A DNA stretch of 8,327 nucleotides from CAZNLL01 sp964573885 (GCA_964573885.1 CAZNLL010000152.1:1-8327), one strand, 5' to 3'; counted from the first letter of the stretch, positions 1-5,744 are shown. Notes: generated from the sequence alone by a model not told the origin. Numbers and translations: made by a program.

Positions 1-600
1 ATAAACGCAATTGTATACAGGGACTATTCCAGTTCATCAGATTCCGTTATTAAGATTTTTGATGATCGGATCGAGTTTTTCAATCCTGGCACCTTGCCCG
101 CAGGACTTACGGTGAAAAAACTGATGAGCGGCGATTATGTTTCAATGATTCGGAATCGGCTGGTCGCGGACATATTTAAGGAAGGAGGGCTGATTGAAAA
201 ATACGGCACCGGTATTCGCCGAATTCTGAAGGCTTTTCGCGATTATGATCTGCCTGATCCAAAATTCGAAGAGATAGCAGAAGGGTTCAGAGTCACCGTT
301 TATGGTCAAGAGAAAAAGGTAGAGAGCGGGGAAGTCACCGGGGAAGTCACCGGGGAAGTCACCGGGGAAGTCACCGGGGAAGTCATGCGCCTGCTTCCCC
401 TATGCCGCGAACCGGCAAGCCGGAAGGAATTAATGGAGAAATTGGGACTGAGGCATGAAGATCATTTCCGCAAAGCCTACCTAGTACCCGCACTTAAAGG
501 CGGATTGATCGAGTGGACAGTACCCGATAAGCCCCGTAGCCGCTTGCAGCGCTACAGGCTTACAGTAAAAGGAAAGGCAATCATTGAAAGAAAGTATTGA
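1..600 (+). CDS. ATP-binding regulator, RecG-like/AlbA-type family (5' truncated)
   Basis: The reading frame is open from base 1, so the gene starts outside the window; 199 C-terminal residues are visible. The first ~75 residues carry the signature of the HATPase_c_4 domain found in putative transcriptional regulators loosely annotated as RecG-related: an N-A-(I/L)-V-(Y/H)-R-D-Y start, then DRIEFFNPG, LPAGLT, RNRLVADIF and GLIEKYGTGIRRI. A linker of four perfect GEVT units plus GEV follows (bases 328-384). The last ~70 residues look like a winged helix: RKELMEKLGL, a FRKAYLVPAL helix, GLIEWTVPDKP and a QRYRLTVKG strand, as in many members. Proteins of this family usually begin with an AlbA_2/Schlafen-type domain, which would lie upstream. 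The TTG at 94 is inside the domain and is not a credible start. Targets and ligand are unknown; a regulatory or defence role is inferred from family and position. Confidence 0.85.
   Translation: MNAIVYRDYSSSSDSVIKIFDDRIEFFNPGTLPAGLTVKKLMSGDYVSMIRNRLVADIFKEGGLIEKYGTGIRRILKAFRDYDLPDPKFEEIAEGFRVTVYGQEKKVESGEVTGEVTGEVTGEVTGEVMRLLPLCREPASRKELMEKLGLRHEDHFRKAYLVPALKGGLIEWTVPDKPRSRLQRYRLTVKGKAIIERKY
328..384 (+). repeat. 12-bp perfect tandem repeat (GEVT-coding linker)
   Basis: The 12-base unit ggggaagtcacc occurs four times without any mismatch, followed by nine bases of a fifth unit. It is in frame and encodes GEVT units between the ATPase-like domain and the C-terminal winged helix. Since the unit is a multiple of three, gain or loss of copies would alter linker length and not the reading frame. 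GEVT/GEVTGEV linkers recur in this protein family. Confidence 0.95.
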
Positions 601-790
601 AGGTCGTCTCGGTGTTTTGAGATCGAGCCGTGGTGCTGAGACTGGGAAGGGGCGCCGGGCCTTCATCCCAAAAAGGACCCCCAACGAATTCTCGGACCAG
701 AGCAACAATGAAAAAGTCGGGCCTCAAGCAGATGATGTCAAGTTGGAGAGGAAGTCCCTATGAAGAGGGGACTGGATTTCGAAGCTAAGT
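601..790. other. Intergenic region upstream of the cas operon
   Basis: No credible coding sequence. The only structure seen is an inverted repeat near its right end (separate entry, 753-773). No clear sigma70 promoter with both boxes could be picked out, although the cas operon promoter should lie here or further upstream. Confidence 0.6.
753..773 (+). repeat. Inverted repeat 18 bp before cas6
   Basis: AGTCCC (753-758) pairs perfectly with GGGACT (768-773) around a 9-base loop. It lies 17 bases before the first cas6 ATG. It could be a cis-regulatory RNA hairpin of the cas transcript, or a leftover CRISPR-repeat stem; one copy alone does not decide. Confidence 0.4.
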
Positions 791-1786
791 ATGCAATCAA
801 GCAAGGGCAATGTTGTTGAAAGCAAAGTCAATATGGATAAGCCTTTTGGGAATTTGAACTTTTCAGTTTACCGCCTGACCCTTCTGGCAGAGGAAAGGAT
901 TCAACTTCCGCGGTTCAACAAGGGGATTACCCTTCGAGGGGCCTTTGGGACGGTGTTTCGCCGGCTGGTCTGTCATGACCTCAAGGCAGATTGCGCGACC
1001 TGCCGGCTTGCGGAAAATTGTCCCTACTGCCATGTCTTCAACCCTTTGGTGCCCTCGGATGCCAAGCGGTTGCGGCTGAACCGGGATATCCCCAGGCCCT
1101 TTGTGATTAAACCGCCGCTGGAGGGAGGCGATGTATATGAACCGGGGGAGTGCCTTTGCTTTGATCTCGTGGTAGTCGGCAAGGCGCAGGATTTTTTGCC
1201 ATATTTTATTGTCACCTTTGAAGAGCTGGGGCGCCAGGGCATTGGAGTTGGACGAGGCAAATATCAATTAAAGCAATTGGAAGCCATGACACAGGACGGT
1301 TCATGGCGAGAGATTTATGATTACAAGAGCCGTATGGTGCGTCCGCCTGAGGCATGCCTTGACGCAGGCCGACTGGTAGAAAATGGGAATGCCTTTGAAA
1401 ACCGCCTTCACATCCAATTTCTCACTCCGGTGCTATTGAAGGAAAGGGGGCGGTGGGTTAAACCAGAGTTCGGCCCGCTCATGAAGCGCCTGCGGGACCG
1501 GGTGAATGCCCTGGCCTATTTTTACTGCCAAGACACCCTTGACATGGATTTCAAAGAATTTGGTGACAGGGCTGAAAGGGTCAGGTCGGTAAAGGATGAT
1601 TTGCGTTGGGTGGAGGAGAAGCGGTATTCCAAAAACCGCAACCTGAACCACATGCTCAAAGGGTATGTCGGTGATGTAGTATTCGAAGGGGAATTAGGCT
1701 CCTTTTTAGGTCTGCTTCGGCTGGGGGAATTTTTTCACGTGGGTAAAGCAACCGCCTTTGGTCAAGGGTGGTACAGGATTATGTAA
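791..1786 (+). CDS. cas6: CRISPR pre-crRNA endoribonuclease Cas6 (PF10040-type RAMP protein)
   Basis: 331 residues from ATG 791. Cas6 binds CRISPR-repeat RNA and cuts each repeat to release crRNAs. Seen in the sequence: FSVYRLTLLAEERIQLP, then TLRGAFGTVFRRLVC (residues 48-61), a Cys cluster C68-x2-C71-x5-C77-x2-C80 followed by HVFNP, a GVGRG loop (152-156) and a C-terminal Gly-rich HVGKATAFGQGWY segment (316-328). The four cysteines, a likely metal or structural site, and both Gly-rich loops are typical of the PF10040 Cas6 group seen with type III and some type I loci; this is not Cas6e. No good Shine-Dalgarno precedes 791. The in-frame ATG at 833 (MDKPFGNLNFSVYRL) leaves a more usual N-terminus and is a real alternative start. 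It is first of four same-strand cas genes, 47 bp before cas1. Catalytic residues cannot be assigned from sequence alone because they vary in this family. Confidence 0.9.
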   Translation: MQSSKGNVVESKVNMDKPFGNLNFSVYRLTLLAEERIQLPRFNKGITLRGAFGTVFRRLVCHDLKADCATCRLAENCPYCHVFNPLVPSDAKRLRLNRDIPRPFVIKPPLEGGDVYEPGECLCFDLVVVGKAQDFLPYFIVTFEELGRQGIGVGRGKYQLKQLEAMTQDGSWREIYDYKSRMVRPPEACLDAGRLVENGNAFENRLHIQFLTPVLLKERGRWVKPEFGPLMKRLRDRVNALAYFYCQDTLDMDFKEFGDRAERVRSVKDDLRWVEEKRYSKNRNLNHMLKGYVGDVVFEGELGSFLGLLRLGEFFHVGKATAFGQGWYRIM

Positions 1787-1833
1787 TCCGAACAAAGCCC
1801 CAGCCGATTTCAAATAACCTTTAGGAGGTTACC

Positions 1834-3039
1834 ATGGCAAAAAATCCGGAAAAACAAATGGCATCGGCCAAGGTCATTGAGCTTCATCCCGAAAAGGAAA
1901 CAAAACTGCCACCCGCCCAATACGACCTATTTACAGGGGAGGCCAAGGTCCTGCCCGTGGTCATTGACCAGGATGTGGAAGAGGAATTGCGGGTGAGCGA
2001 CGAGATTGTCCTTGCCCGCACTGGGGATGCGGCCCAGTTGATCCTTTCCGGATTCGGCCTCTTCCTGAGCAAGAAAAGCAACCGCCTTATCGTGAGGAAA
2101 GGCAAGGAGTTGCTCTATGAATTCCCCTTTTTCCGGCTGAGCGAGGTCTCCGTTGCCTCCCGGGGAATCACCCTCTCCTCGGATCTGATTATGGAACTCT
2201 GTCAGCGAGGAATCCAGATTAATTTCATGCAGGGAACGGGCAGGCCTTATGCCAAACTCTCATCTCCGATGCTTTCAGCGACTATCCAGGCGAGGAGGGA
2301 GCAGATGAGCGCCCTTAATGACGAGAGGGGAATAAGGTTTTCAAAAATTGTCGTGGCAGGGAAACTCAAAAATCAGCGAAAACTGCTTCTCTATTTCGGA
2401 AAATACCTGAAAAAGTCGGCCGAGGAAAGGTTCAAGATAATCCATAACAATGCGCATCTTCTGCAAAGCTATGAGAAGAAGGTCTCCCAGATACAGGGCA
2501 GAGACCTCAACGAAGCCCGCAATGCCCTTTTGGGTCTTGAGGGCGTTTCGGGCCGGATTTATTGGGAAGGGGTTCAGGAGATTATCCGGGGAAAGACCGC
2601 CTTTTTCGGGAGGGTCACAAGGGGCGCGACGGACAAGGTGAATTCCATGTTGAATTACGGTTACGGCATTTTATACAGCCAGGTGTGGGGGGCGGTCGTC
2701 ACGGCCGGTCTCGAGCCCTTTGCCGGATTCCTCCATGTAGACAGGCCAGGGAAACCTTCGCTGGTGCTGGATCTTGTGGAGGAATTCCGCCAGCCAGTAG
2801 TAGACAGGACGGTCATTTCCCACATCAATCTTGGAGAGACTGTTAACATGGAAGGGGGTCTGCTGGATGCAAATACCCGCAAATCCGTGAGCCAGAAAAT
2901 TCTTGAGCGCATGGAATCCAGAGAAACCTACCAGGGGAAAAAATACCAAATCAGGTCGGTGATCCAGATTCAGGCGAGAAACCTGGCCGCATTCCTAAAG
3001 GGGGAACGAGAATACAAACCCTTCTCTTTCAAATGGTAG
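1834..3039 (+). CDS. cas1: CRISPR-associated endonuclease/integrase Cas1
   Basis: 401 residues, metal-dependent integrase that with Cas2 inserts new spacers into CRISPR arrays. The start is firm: AGGAGG at 1823-1828, five bases before ATG. After an unusual ~55-residue N-terminal extension comes the beta-rich domain (LILSGFGLFLSKKSNRLIVRKG; FFRLSEVSVASRGITLSSDLIMELCQRGIQINFM), then the helical catalytic domain. The expected metal ligands are present: E236 in LLGLEGVSGRIYW, H301 in GFLHVDRPGKPSL, and D313/E316 in LVLDLVEEFRQPVVDR. The length exceeds the usual ~300-340 residues mainly because of the N-terminal extension, which has no recognised domain (no reverse transcriptase). It lies between cas6 and cas2 and is probably co-transcribed with them. 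Confidence 0.96.
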   Translation: MAKNPEKQMASAKVIELHPEKETKLPPAQYDLFTGEAKVLPVVIDQDVEEELRVSDEIVLARTGDAAQLILSGFGLFLSKKSNRLIVRKGKELLYEFPFFRLSEVSVASRGITLSSDLIMELCQRGIQINFMQGTGRPYAKLSSPMLSATIQARREQMSALNDERGIRFSKIVVAGKLKNQRKLLLYFGKYLKKSAEERFKIIHNNAHLLQSYEKKVSQIQGRDLNEARNALLGLEGVSGRIYWEGVQEIIRGKTAFFGRVTRGATDKVNSMLNYGYGILYSQVWGAVVTAGLEPFAGFLHVDRPGKPSLVLDLVEEFRQPVVDRTVISHINLGETVNMEGGLLDANTRKSVSQKILERMESRETYQGKKYQIRSVIQIQARNLAAFLKGEREYKPFSFKW

Positions 3040-3089
3040 GTCATCGATCCAGGGGGCGAAGGCCGCGATTTGCAAAGCGGAAAAATTGA

Positions 3090-3422
3090 ATGGGTAAGAT
3101 TGTAAAAAAGGATCAGATGGTTAAGACCGGCATTAATGCCCTGGATCTCGTGGGTCGGCCGGGGGAGGTATTGGTTTACGTGTTTTATGATATTGAAGAT
3201 GACAAAATCCGTACCCGGGCCGCCCGGGTGTGCAAGGATTATGGCCTCGAAAGGACCCAGTTCAGCGGGTTTATGGGGTACCTTTCAACAAACAGGCGTG
3301 AGGAAATGGCAATCAAGCTCCGGGATGTTCTGGGAAAGAATAATGGCAAGATCCTGATACAGCCTGTTTGTGAGAAGGATTTCAGGCAGCACCGGGAATA
3401 CATCCATTATGAAGAGGGGTGA
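3090..3422 (+). CDS. cas2: CRISPR-associated protein Cas2
   Basis: 110 residues from ATG 3090. Cas2 dimers bridge two Cas1 dimers in the spacer-integration complex. Seen: ferredoxin-like first strand with the conserved acidic residue, VLVYVFYDIEDDKIRTRAARVCKDYG, then LERTQFSGFMGYLS (the RxQxSxF-like strand) and ILIQPVCEKD. Typical Cas2 starts a few residues before the YDI strand, so about 25 N-terminal residues are extra. The in-frame ATG at 3117 has AAGGA just upstream (3108-3112) and would give a 101-residue protein; it is a plausible true start. The gene follows cas1 by 50 bp, and its last 14 bases overlap the preferred cas4 start, which suggests translational coupling. Confidence 0.93.
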   Translation: MGKIVKKDQMVKTGINALDLVGRPGEVLVYVFYDIEDDKIRTRAARVCKDYGLERTQFSGFMGYLSTNRREEMAIKLRDVLGKNNGKILIQPVCEKDFRQHREYIHYEEG

Positions 3423-3996
3423 ACCCGAATTAAGAGTCAGTGATTTGAAACAGTATCACTACTGCCCGAGGGTGGTCTATTTTCAATATGTCCTGCCGGT
3501 AGACCGTAAAACCACTTACAAGATGGAAAAAGGCCGGGTCGCACAAAGTGAAATTGAAGAACTGGAATCTCGGCGTAAGCTAAAAAAGTATGGCCTTGGT
3601 AAAGGAAAGCGAACCTTTAATCCATGGGTGAGATCCCCGAAATTCGGCCTTTCAGGAAAGCTAGACCTGTTGATTGAAACAGAATCCGAGCTTTTTCCGG
3701 TGGACTTCAAGTTCACACAAGGCAGGCCCTATAAGAACCATCTTTTCCAGTTAGGGGGATATGCCCTTATTCTTGCGGACCAATTTGCCCGGCCGGTTCG
3801 CAAGGGCTTTATCTATTTAATCCCCCAAAAGGACGCCGTGGTTTTTGATCTGGATGAAGAACTAAAAAGGGCGTGCATGGAATGTCTCAGAGCCATCCGG
3901 ACCATGATAAGGGAAGAGCGTTTCCCGGACCCGCCGGTTCAAAGAAGCAAGTGTGTGGATTGTGAGTACCAGAATTACTGTCGTGACATATGGTGA
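3409..3996 (+). CDS. cas4: CRISPR-associated exonuclease Cas4 (RecB-like nuclease, 4Fe-4S)
   Basis: 195 residues from ATG 3409. Cas4 trims prespacers and helps select PAM-adjacent ones for Cas1-Cas2. Every hallmark is visible: first Fe-S cysteine C19 (YHYCPRVVYF), then RecB-nuclease motifs with D86 (GKLDLLIE), D99-x-K101 (PVDFKF) and Q114-x3-Y118 (QLGGYAL), and the C-terminal cluster C182-x2-C185-x5-C191 (KCVDCEYQNYCRDIW). A longer frame opens at GTG 3370 but would overlap cas2 by 53 bp and adds 13 residues without family character, so ATG 3409 (14-bp overlap) is preferred. Gene order is cas1-cas2-cas4; in many type I loci cas4 precedes cas1, so its position last is less common. A dispersed repeat begins eight bases after its stop. 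Confidence 0.94.
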   Translation: MKRGEPELRVSDLKQYHYCPRVVYFQYVLPVDRKTTYKMEKGRVAQSEIEELESRRKLKKYGLGKGKRTFNPWVRSPKFGLSGKLDLLIETESELFPVDFKFTQGRPYKNHLFQLGGYALILADQFARPVRKGFIYLIPQKDAVVFDLDEELKRACMECLRAIRTMIREERFPDPPVQRSKCVDCEYQNYCRDIW

Positions 3997-4003
3997 CCTC
4001 AGC

Positions 4004-4036
4004 GTCTCCGGGACGTTTTTGACTTCGATGAATAAG
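4004..4036 (+). repeat. Dispersed repeat, copy A
   Basis: A 33-bp segment starting eight bases after the cas4 stop, 30/33 identical to copy B (4907-4939) and ~25/28 identical over its right part to copy C (5780-5812). Its right end reads GACTTCGATGAATAAG; in one frame (here the cas4 frame, beyond the cas4 stop) it would encode RDVFDFDE followed by stop. No gene body belongs to it here. Confidence 0.85.
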
Positions 4037-4169
4037 GTTTCAAATTAGATAAGTGCTCCCTGTGACCGACCTTGATCCTTCCGGGCGTATATTTATGATG
4101 GGTGCCGGATAGGTATCTCCGTGGATTTGCGTGGGTGATAATCGGGAGTTTGGGTGAGGAAGGGGCGAA
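4037..4169. other. Intergenic stretch between repeat A and the I-E-like repeat
   Basis: No gene and no convincing promoter seen. If the downstream CRISPR-type repeat ever belonged to an array, this would be the leader position, but I see no repeated units or recognisable leader motif in it. Confidence 0.5.
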
Positions 4170-4198
4170 ATGTTCCCCGCACATGCGGGGATGGACCG
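4170..4198 (+). repeat. Solitary type I-E-like CRISPR repeat unit
   Basis: These 29 bases match the common type I-E repeat consensus as I know it at 27 of 29 positions (mismatches at repeat positions 1 and 25), including the whole palindromic core CCCCGCACATGCGGGG and the ATGnACCG end. Translated, it gives the NVPRTCGDGP and IPACAGN peptides typical of spurious ORFs across I-E arrays. No second copy at the expected ~61-bp spacing is present on either side, so this is a single repeat and not an array. It ends 15 bases before the ATG at 4214, abutting that gene's ribosome binding site. Confidence 0.75.
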
Positions 4199-4206
4199 AA
4201 GGGGAG
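4199..4206 (+). promoter_or_regulatory. Ribosome binding site for the small Cys/His protein
   Basis: GAAGGGGAG (4198-4206) sits seven bases before ATG 4214 and decides that start over the in-frame GTG 4154, which would place the CRISPR-type repeat inside the coding region. Its first base is the last base of that repeat. Confidence 0.55.
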
Positions 4207-4213
4207 TTCGGTG

Positions 4214-4450
4214 ATGGTCAAGGAAAAAGAGAAAAACAAGGGGACCAAGGAATTTCAGAGACTTGAAAAAGAGTATGCATTTCATCTCTTCGGCGATATC
4301 CAGTGCATGTCGTGCAAGCACGACCACGGGGACGGGACCTGTGAGGCCTTCGAAAAGCAGATCCCCCTCGACATTTTTGCGGGACGGCATGATCACCGGA
4401 AACCCTACCCTGGGGATCACGGGATCCTGTACGAACCGAAAAAGAAGTAA
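4214..4450 (+). CDS. Small conserved Cys/His-rich protein, function unknown
   Basis: 78 residues from ATG 4214. The N-terminus is Lys-rich and hydrophilic (MVKEKEKNKG). The core has C31-x2-C34-K-H36-x-H38 and C43-x2-F, then IPLDIFAGRHDHRKPYPGDHGILYEP. The pattern CxxCxH...C.AF...IP.dI..G..DHr.PypGD.GI.fep occurs, to my recollection, in many small uncharacterised bacterial proteins, so this is a real family and not a chance frame. The Cys/His set suggests metal binding; no function is known to me. There are no signal peptide or membrane segments, so it is probably cytoplasmic. It stands alone downstream of the cas genes with a CRISPR-type repeat in its presumed 5' leader. An extended start at GTG 4154 is possible but would read through that repeat. 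Confidence 0.75.
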   Translation: MVKEKEKNKGTKEFQRLEKEYAFHLFGDIQCMSCKHDHGDGTCEAFEKQIPLDIFAGRHDHRKPYPGDHGILYEPKKK

Positions 4451-4502
4451 TCGGCTTCATGCCGATACCGGTGCCCAAGACGAGAGCATTCTGCAAATTT
4501 TA

Positions 4503-4543
4503 TTAACCTTGAATAAAGGGTAAGATTTTCATAACCTTATGAA
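4503..4543. promoter_or_regulatory. Two adjacent AT-rich dyads, possible operator
   Basis: First dyad: TTAACCTT (4503-4510) and AAGGGTAA (4516-4523), 7 of 8 positions complementary around five bases. Second dyad: TTCATAACCTTATGAA (4528-4543), perfect 7-bp arms around CC. The two share TAACCTT followed by GAATAA. They lie just upstream of the decayed zeta-toxin gene, where a toxin-antitoxin operator would be expected. No clear -35/-10 pair accompanies them. Confidence 0.4.
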
Positions 4544-4562
4544 TAATGTCTTGTTTTGATAG

Positions 4563-4742
4563 AGCCGGTCACAGTATTATCCGGCAGGGCACAACGTAAC
4601 GGAAGATGTTGTCCTGCGCCGCTTTGATAAAGGATGGAAGCATTTTGAGACAGTGTATAAGGATCTCGTAGATGAATGGGCGCTTTATGACAACGCCGGA
4701 GAGTGGCCCGTTTTAATAGATGAAGGAGAGAAAAGTGCCTGA
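4563..4742 (+). pseudogene. Zeta-toxin family kinase, C-terminal remnant
   Basis: The frame open from 4563 to the TGA at 4740-4742 encodes about 59 residues. From ~4584 it reads AGHNVTEDVVLRRFDKGW, KHFETVYKDLVDEWALYDN, AGEWPVLIDEGEKSA. This matches the C-terminus of zeta-toxin/COG4185-type predicted kinases (GGHnVPEdVVrRRFerGl.nF...Y.pLaD.W.lYDNsg..p.lIaeG). The N-terminal kinase part, with the Walker A loop and catalytic Asp, is absent: a stop (TAG 4560-4562) precedes in frame and nothing zeta-like is found upstream. Just upstream in another frame lies I-I-R-Q-G, which would suit the family's (R)VRQGGH segment, so a small frameshift near 4585-4590 may also have occurred. It cannot be an active toxin. 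Its end overlaps the start of the following gene by eight bases. Confidence 0.7.
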
Positions 4743-4938
4743 AACTCAAAAAACACCCGAGCTGAAGAGACTAAATGATCCAGACATGCGGGGCGCCGAA
4801 AAAGCCATCCGTCGGGCCGCATTAAAGGCCAGGGAACGGGCCCGGCGTTTCGGCCACGGGATCATCATCTATGAAAACGGCAGGATTGTGGAGAAGATGC
4901 CGTCTAGTCTCCGGGACGGTGTTGACTTTGATGAATAA
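4735..4938 (+). CDS. Small antitoxin-like protein partnered with the zeta-type toxin remnant
   Basis: 67 residues from GTG 4735, with AAGGAG at 4723-4728 six bases upstream; this start overlaps the zeta remnant stop (GTGCCTGA), a normal coupled arrangement. ATG 4720 would add five residues but has no ribosome site. Seen: a basic helical middle (EKAIRRAALKARERARRFG) followed by GIIIYENGRIVEKMP. The pattern A..rAa.kAre.Arr.Gtp.v...dGrIve is one I recall in small proteins encoded next to COG4185 zeta-type toxins, so an antitoxin role is likely, by inference. The gene appears intact although the toxin gene has lost its 5' part. Its final codons (LRDGVDFDE-stop) are formed by dispersed repeat copy B. 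Confidence 0.7.
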   Translation: MPETQKTPELKRLNDPDMRGAEKAIRRAALKARERARRFGHGIIIYENGRIVEKMPSSLRDGVDFDE

Positions 4939-4939
4939 G
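4907..4939 (+). repeat. Dispersed repeat, copy B (3' end of antitoxin-like gene)
   Basis: 33 bp, identical to copy A at 30 positions; the differences are two T/G changes and one C/T, the last synonymous in the DFDE frame. It covers the last ten codons and stop of the antitoxin-like gene plus one base. This is the only copy that forms the end of a recognisable gene. Confidence 0.85.
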
Positions 4940-5056
4940 TAGGTGACCAGGATTATCTCTGTGTCAGAAGTTTCCATCTACTGTCCCTTGATCCTCCTTG
5001 GTGTCATCGGACCGTTCAGATACGGCTGAGGCTTGGATATTGTTACCGGGCATGTT
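4940..5056. other. Intergenic region between convergent genes
   Basis: It lies between the antitoxin-like gene on the plus strand and the PIN-like toxin gene on the minus strand. No gene and no clear stem-loop terminator with a T tract was found on either strand. Confidence 0.5.
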
Positions 5057-5401
5057 TCATAAGAATTCAATATGATTAACCATGTCCTCGGAGGAAAGCA
5101 GGGATGTCAGCATCCTTAATTTGCGGACACATTCACCTATCGAGTAACGCTTCTGATGGCAGTATATAATCCCCTGATGCGTTTTCCCCTCATTGAGCCA
5201 TCGGGCGGCAATTTGCAGAAAATCTGTATCATGTGTGAAAATGGTAGCATTTTCTTTGCCGGAGTAAATCAGTTGCTCTTCATCGGTTAATCCCAGGTTC
5301 CCCACATCTCTTGCAGAAACAGCTTCAAGACCTCTCCTTTTAAGACCCTCCGCTATGGCTACGCCGGCACTTTCGTCCGCATAAATCCTGATCTTGGCCA
5401 T
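5057..5401 (-). CDS. DUF5615 PIN-like toxin (putative RNase)
   Basis: 114 residues. It matches the DUF5615/PIN-like group of VapC-type toxins, which are predicted Mg-dependent RNases. Acidic residues occur at the expected places: D8-E9 in IYADES, D40-E41-E42 in GLTDEEQLIYS, and D58/D60 in ATIFTHDTDFLQIA. The order follows the family pattern (D.n...., G..D.evL..A, tTDtDFg.l). ATG 5401 starts four bases after the stop of the upstream DUF433 gene on the same strand, so the pair is one operon with antitoxin first. The protein is full length for the family with no visible defect. Its RNA target cannot be told from sequence. Confidence 0.85.
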   Translation of the reverse strand: MAKIRIYADESAGVAIAEGLKRRGLEAVSARDVGNLGLTDEEQLIYSGKENATIFTHDTDFLQIAARWLNEGKTHQGIIYCHQKRYSIGECVRKLRMLTSLLSSEDMVNHIEFL

Positions 5402-5405
5402 GACC

Positions 5406-5714
5406 CTATGAGATTTTGGAGGGGATTCTCTTTTTTAGGCCGGCGATGAACTCTTGGTCTTGCTGTGCCTTTTGATCGAGTTCATCCCTGTTCTCGTAAT
5501 AAAAGGAAAGGGCGTCATGGACCTGGGATAGATTCAGGTGGGGGTGTGAACTGATGATTTCATCAGGGGAGCGTCCCAGAATCTCATATTCTATTGCTAT
5601 ATCAATAACACGGGTTCTGGTCCCCTCAATGATGGGGTTCCCATCGCATATGTCCTTATTTTTCACAACAAAAGGGTGGTTTGTGTTTTCTACCCTAAAG
5701 GCCTGTTCCGGCAT
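5406..5714 (-). CDS. DUF433 family antitoxin
   Basis: 102 residues. DUF433 proteins are helix-turn-helix antitoxins commonly paired with DUF5615/PIN toxins (VapB45-like). The hallmark CDGNPIIEGTRTRV (residues 23-36) is followed by IAIEYEILGRSPDEIISSHPHLNLSQVHDALSFYYENRDELD, the HTH and linker segment of the family. The C-terminal ~20 residues are charged and probably bind the toxin. ATG 5714 has GGAG 8-11 bases upstream on the minus strand. It would neutralise the toxin and, by analogy with such modules, repress its own promoter just upstream. Confidence 0.85.
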   Translation of the reverse strand: MPEQAFRVENTNHPFVVKNKDICDGNPIIEGTRTRVIDIAIEYEILGRSPDEIISSHPHLNLSQVHDALSFYYENRDELDQKAQQDQEFIAGLKKRIPSKIS

Positions 5715-5744
5715 CTCTCTTTCTCCAATTTGAACGTCTCTTTA

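Noticed and set aside
759..3420. 12-base identity TATGAAGAGGGG upstream of cas6 and at the cas2/cas4 junction.
   Set aside because: It is at chance level, and the second occurrence is explained by coding sequence.
4113..4144. Possible degenerate second I-E repeat upstream of the clear one (TTTGCGTGGGTGATAATCGG-like segment).
   Set aside because: The match needs gaps, its left half agrees poorly, and the offset is about 56-57 bases and not the ~61 expected for I-E arrays.
4154..4213. GTG 4154 as start of the small Cys/His protein.
   Set aside because: It would translate the CRISPR-type repeat, giving the typical spurious NVPRTCGDGP peptide; ATG 4214 has a good ribosome site.
4450..4465. Hairpin ATCGGC/GCCGAT right after the small-protein stop as an intrinsic terminator.
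   Set aside because: No T tract follows; the stem is short and the following bases are mixed.
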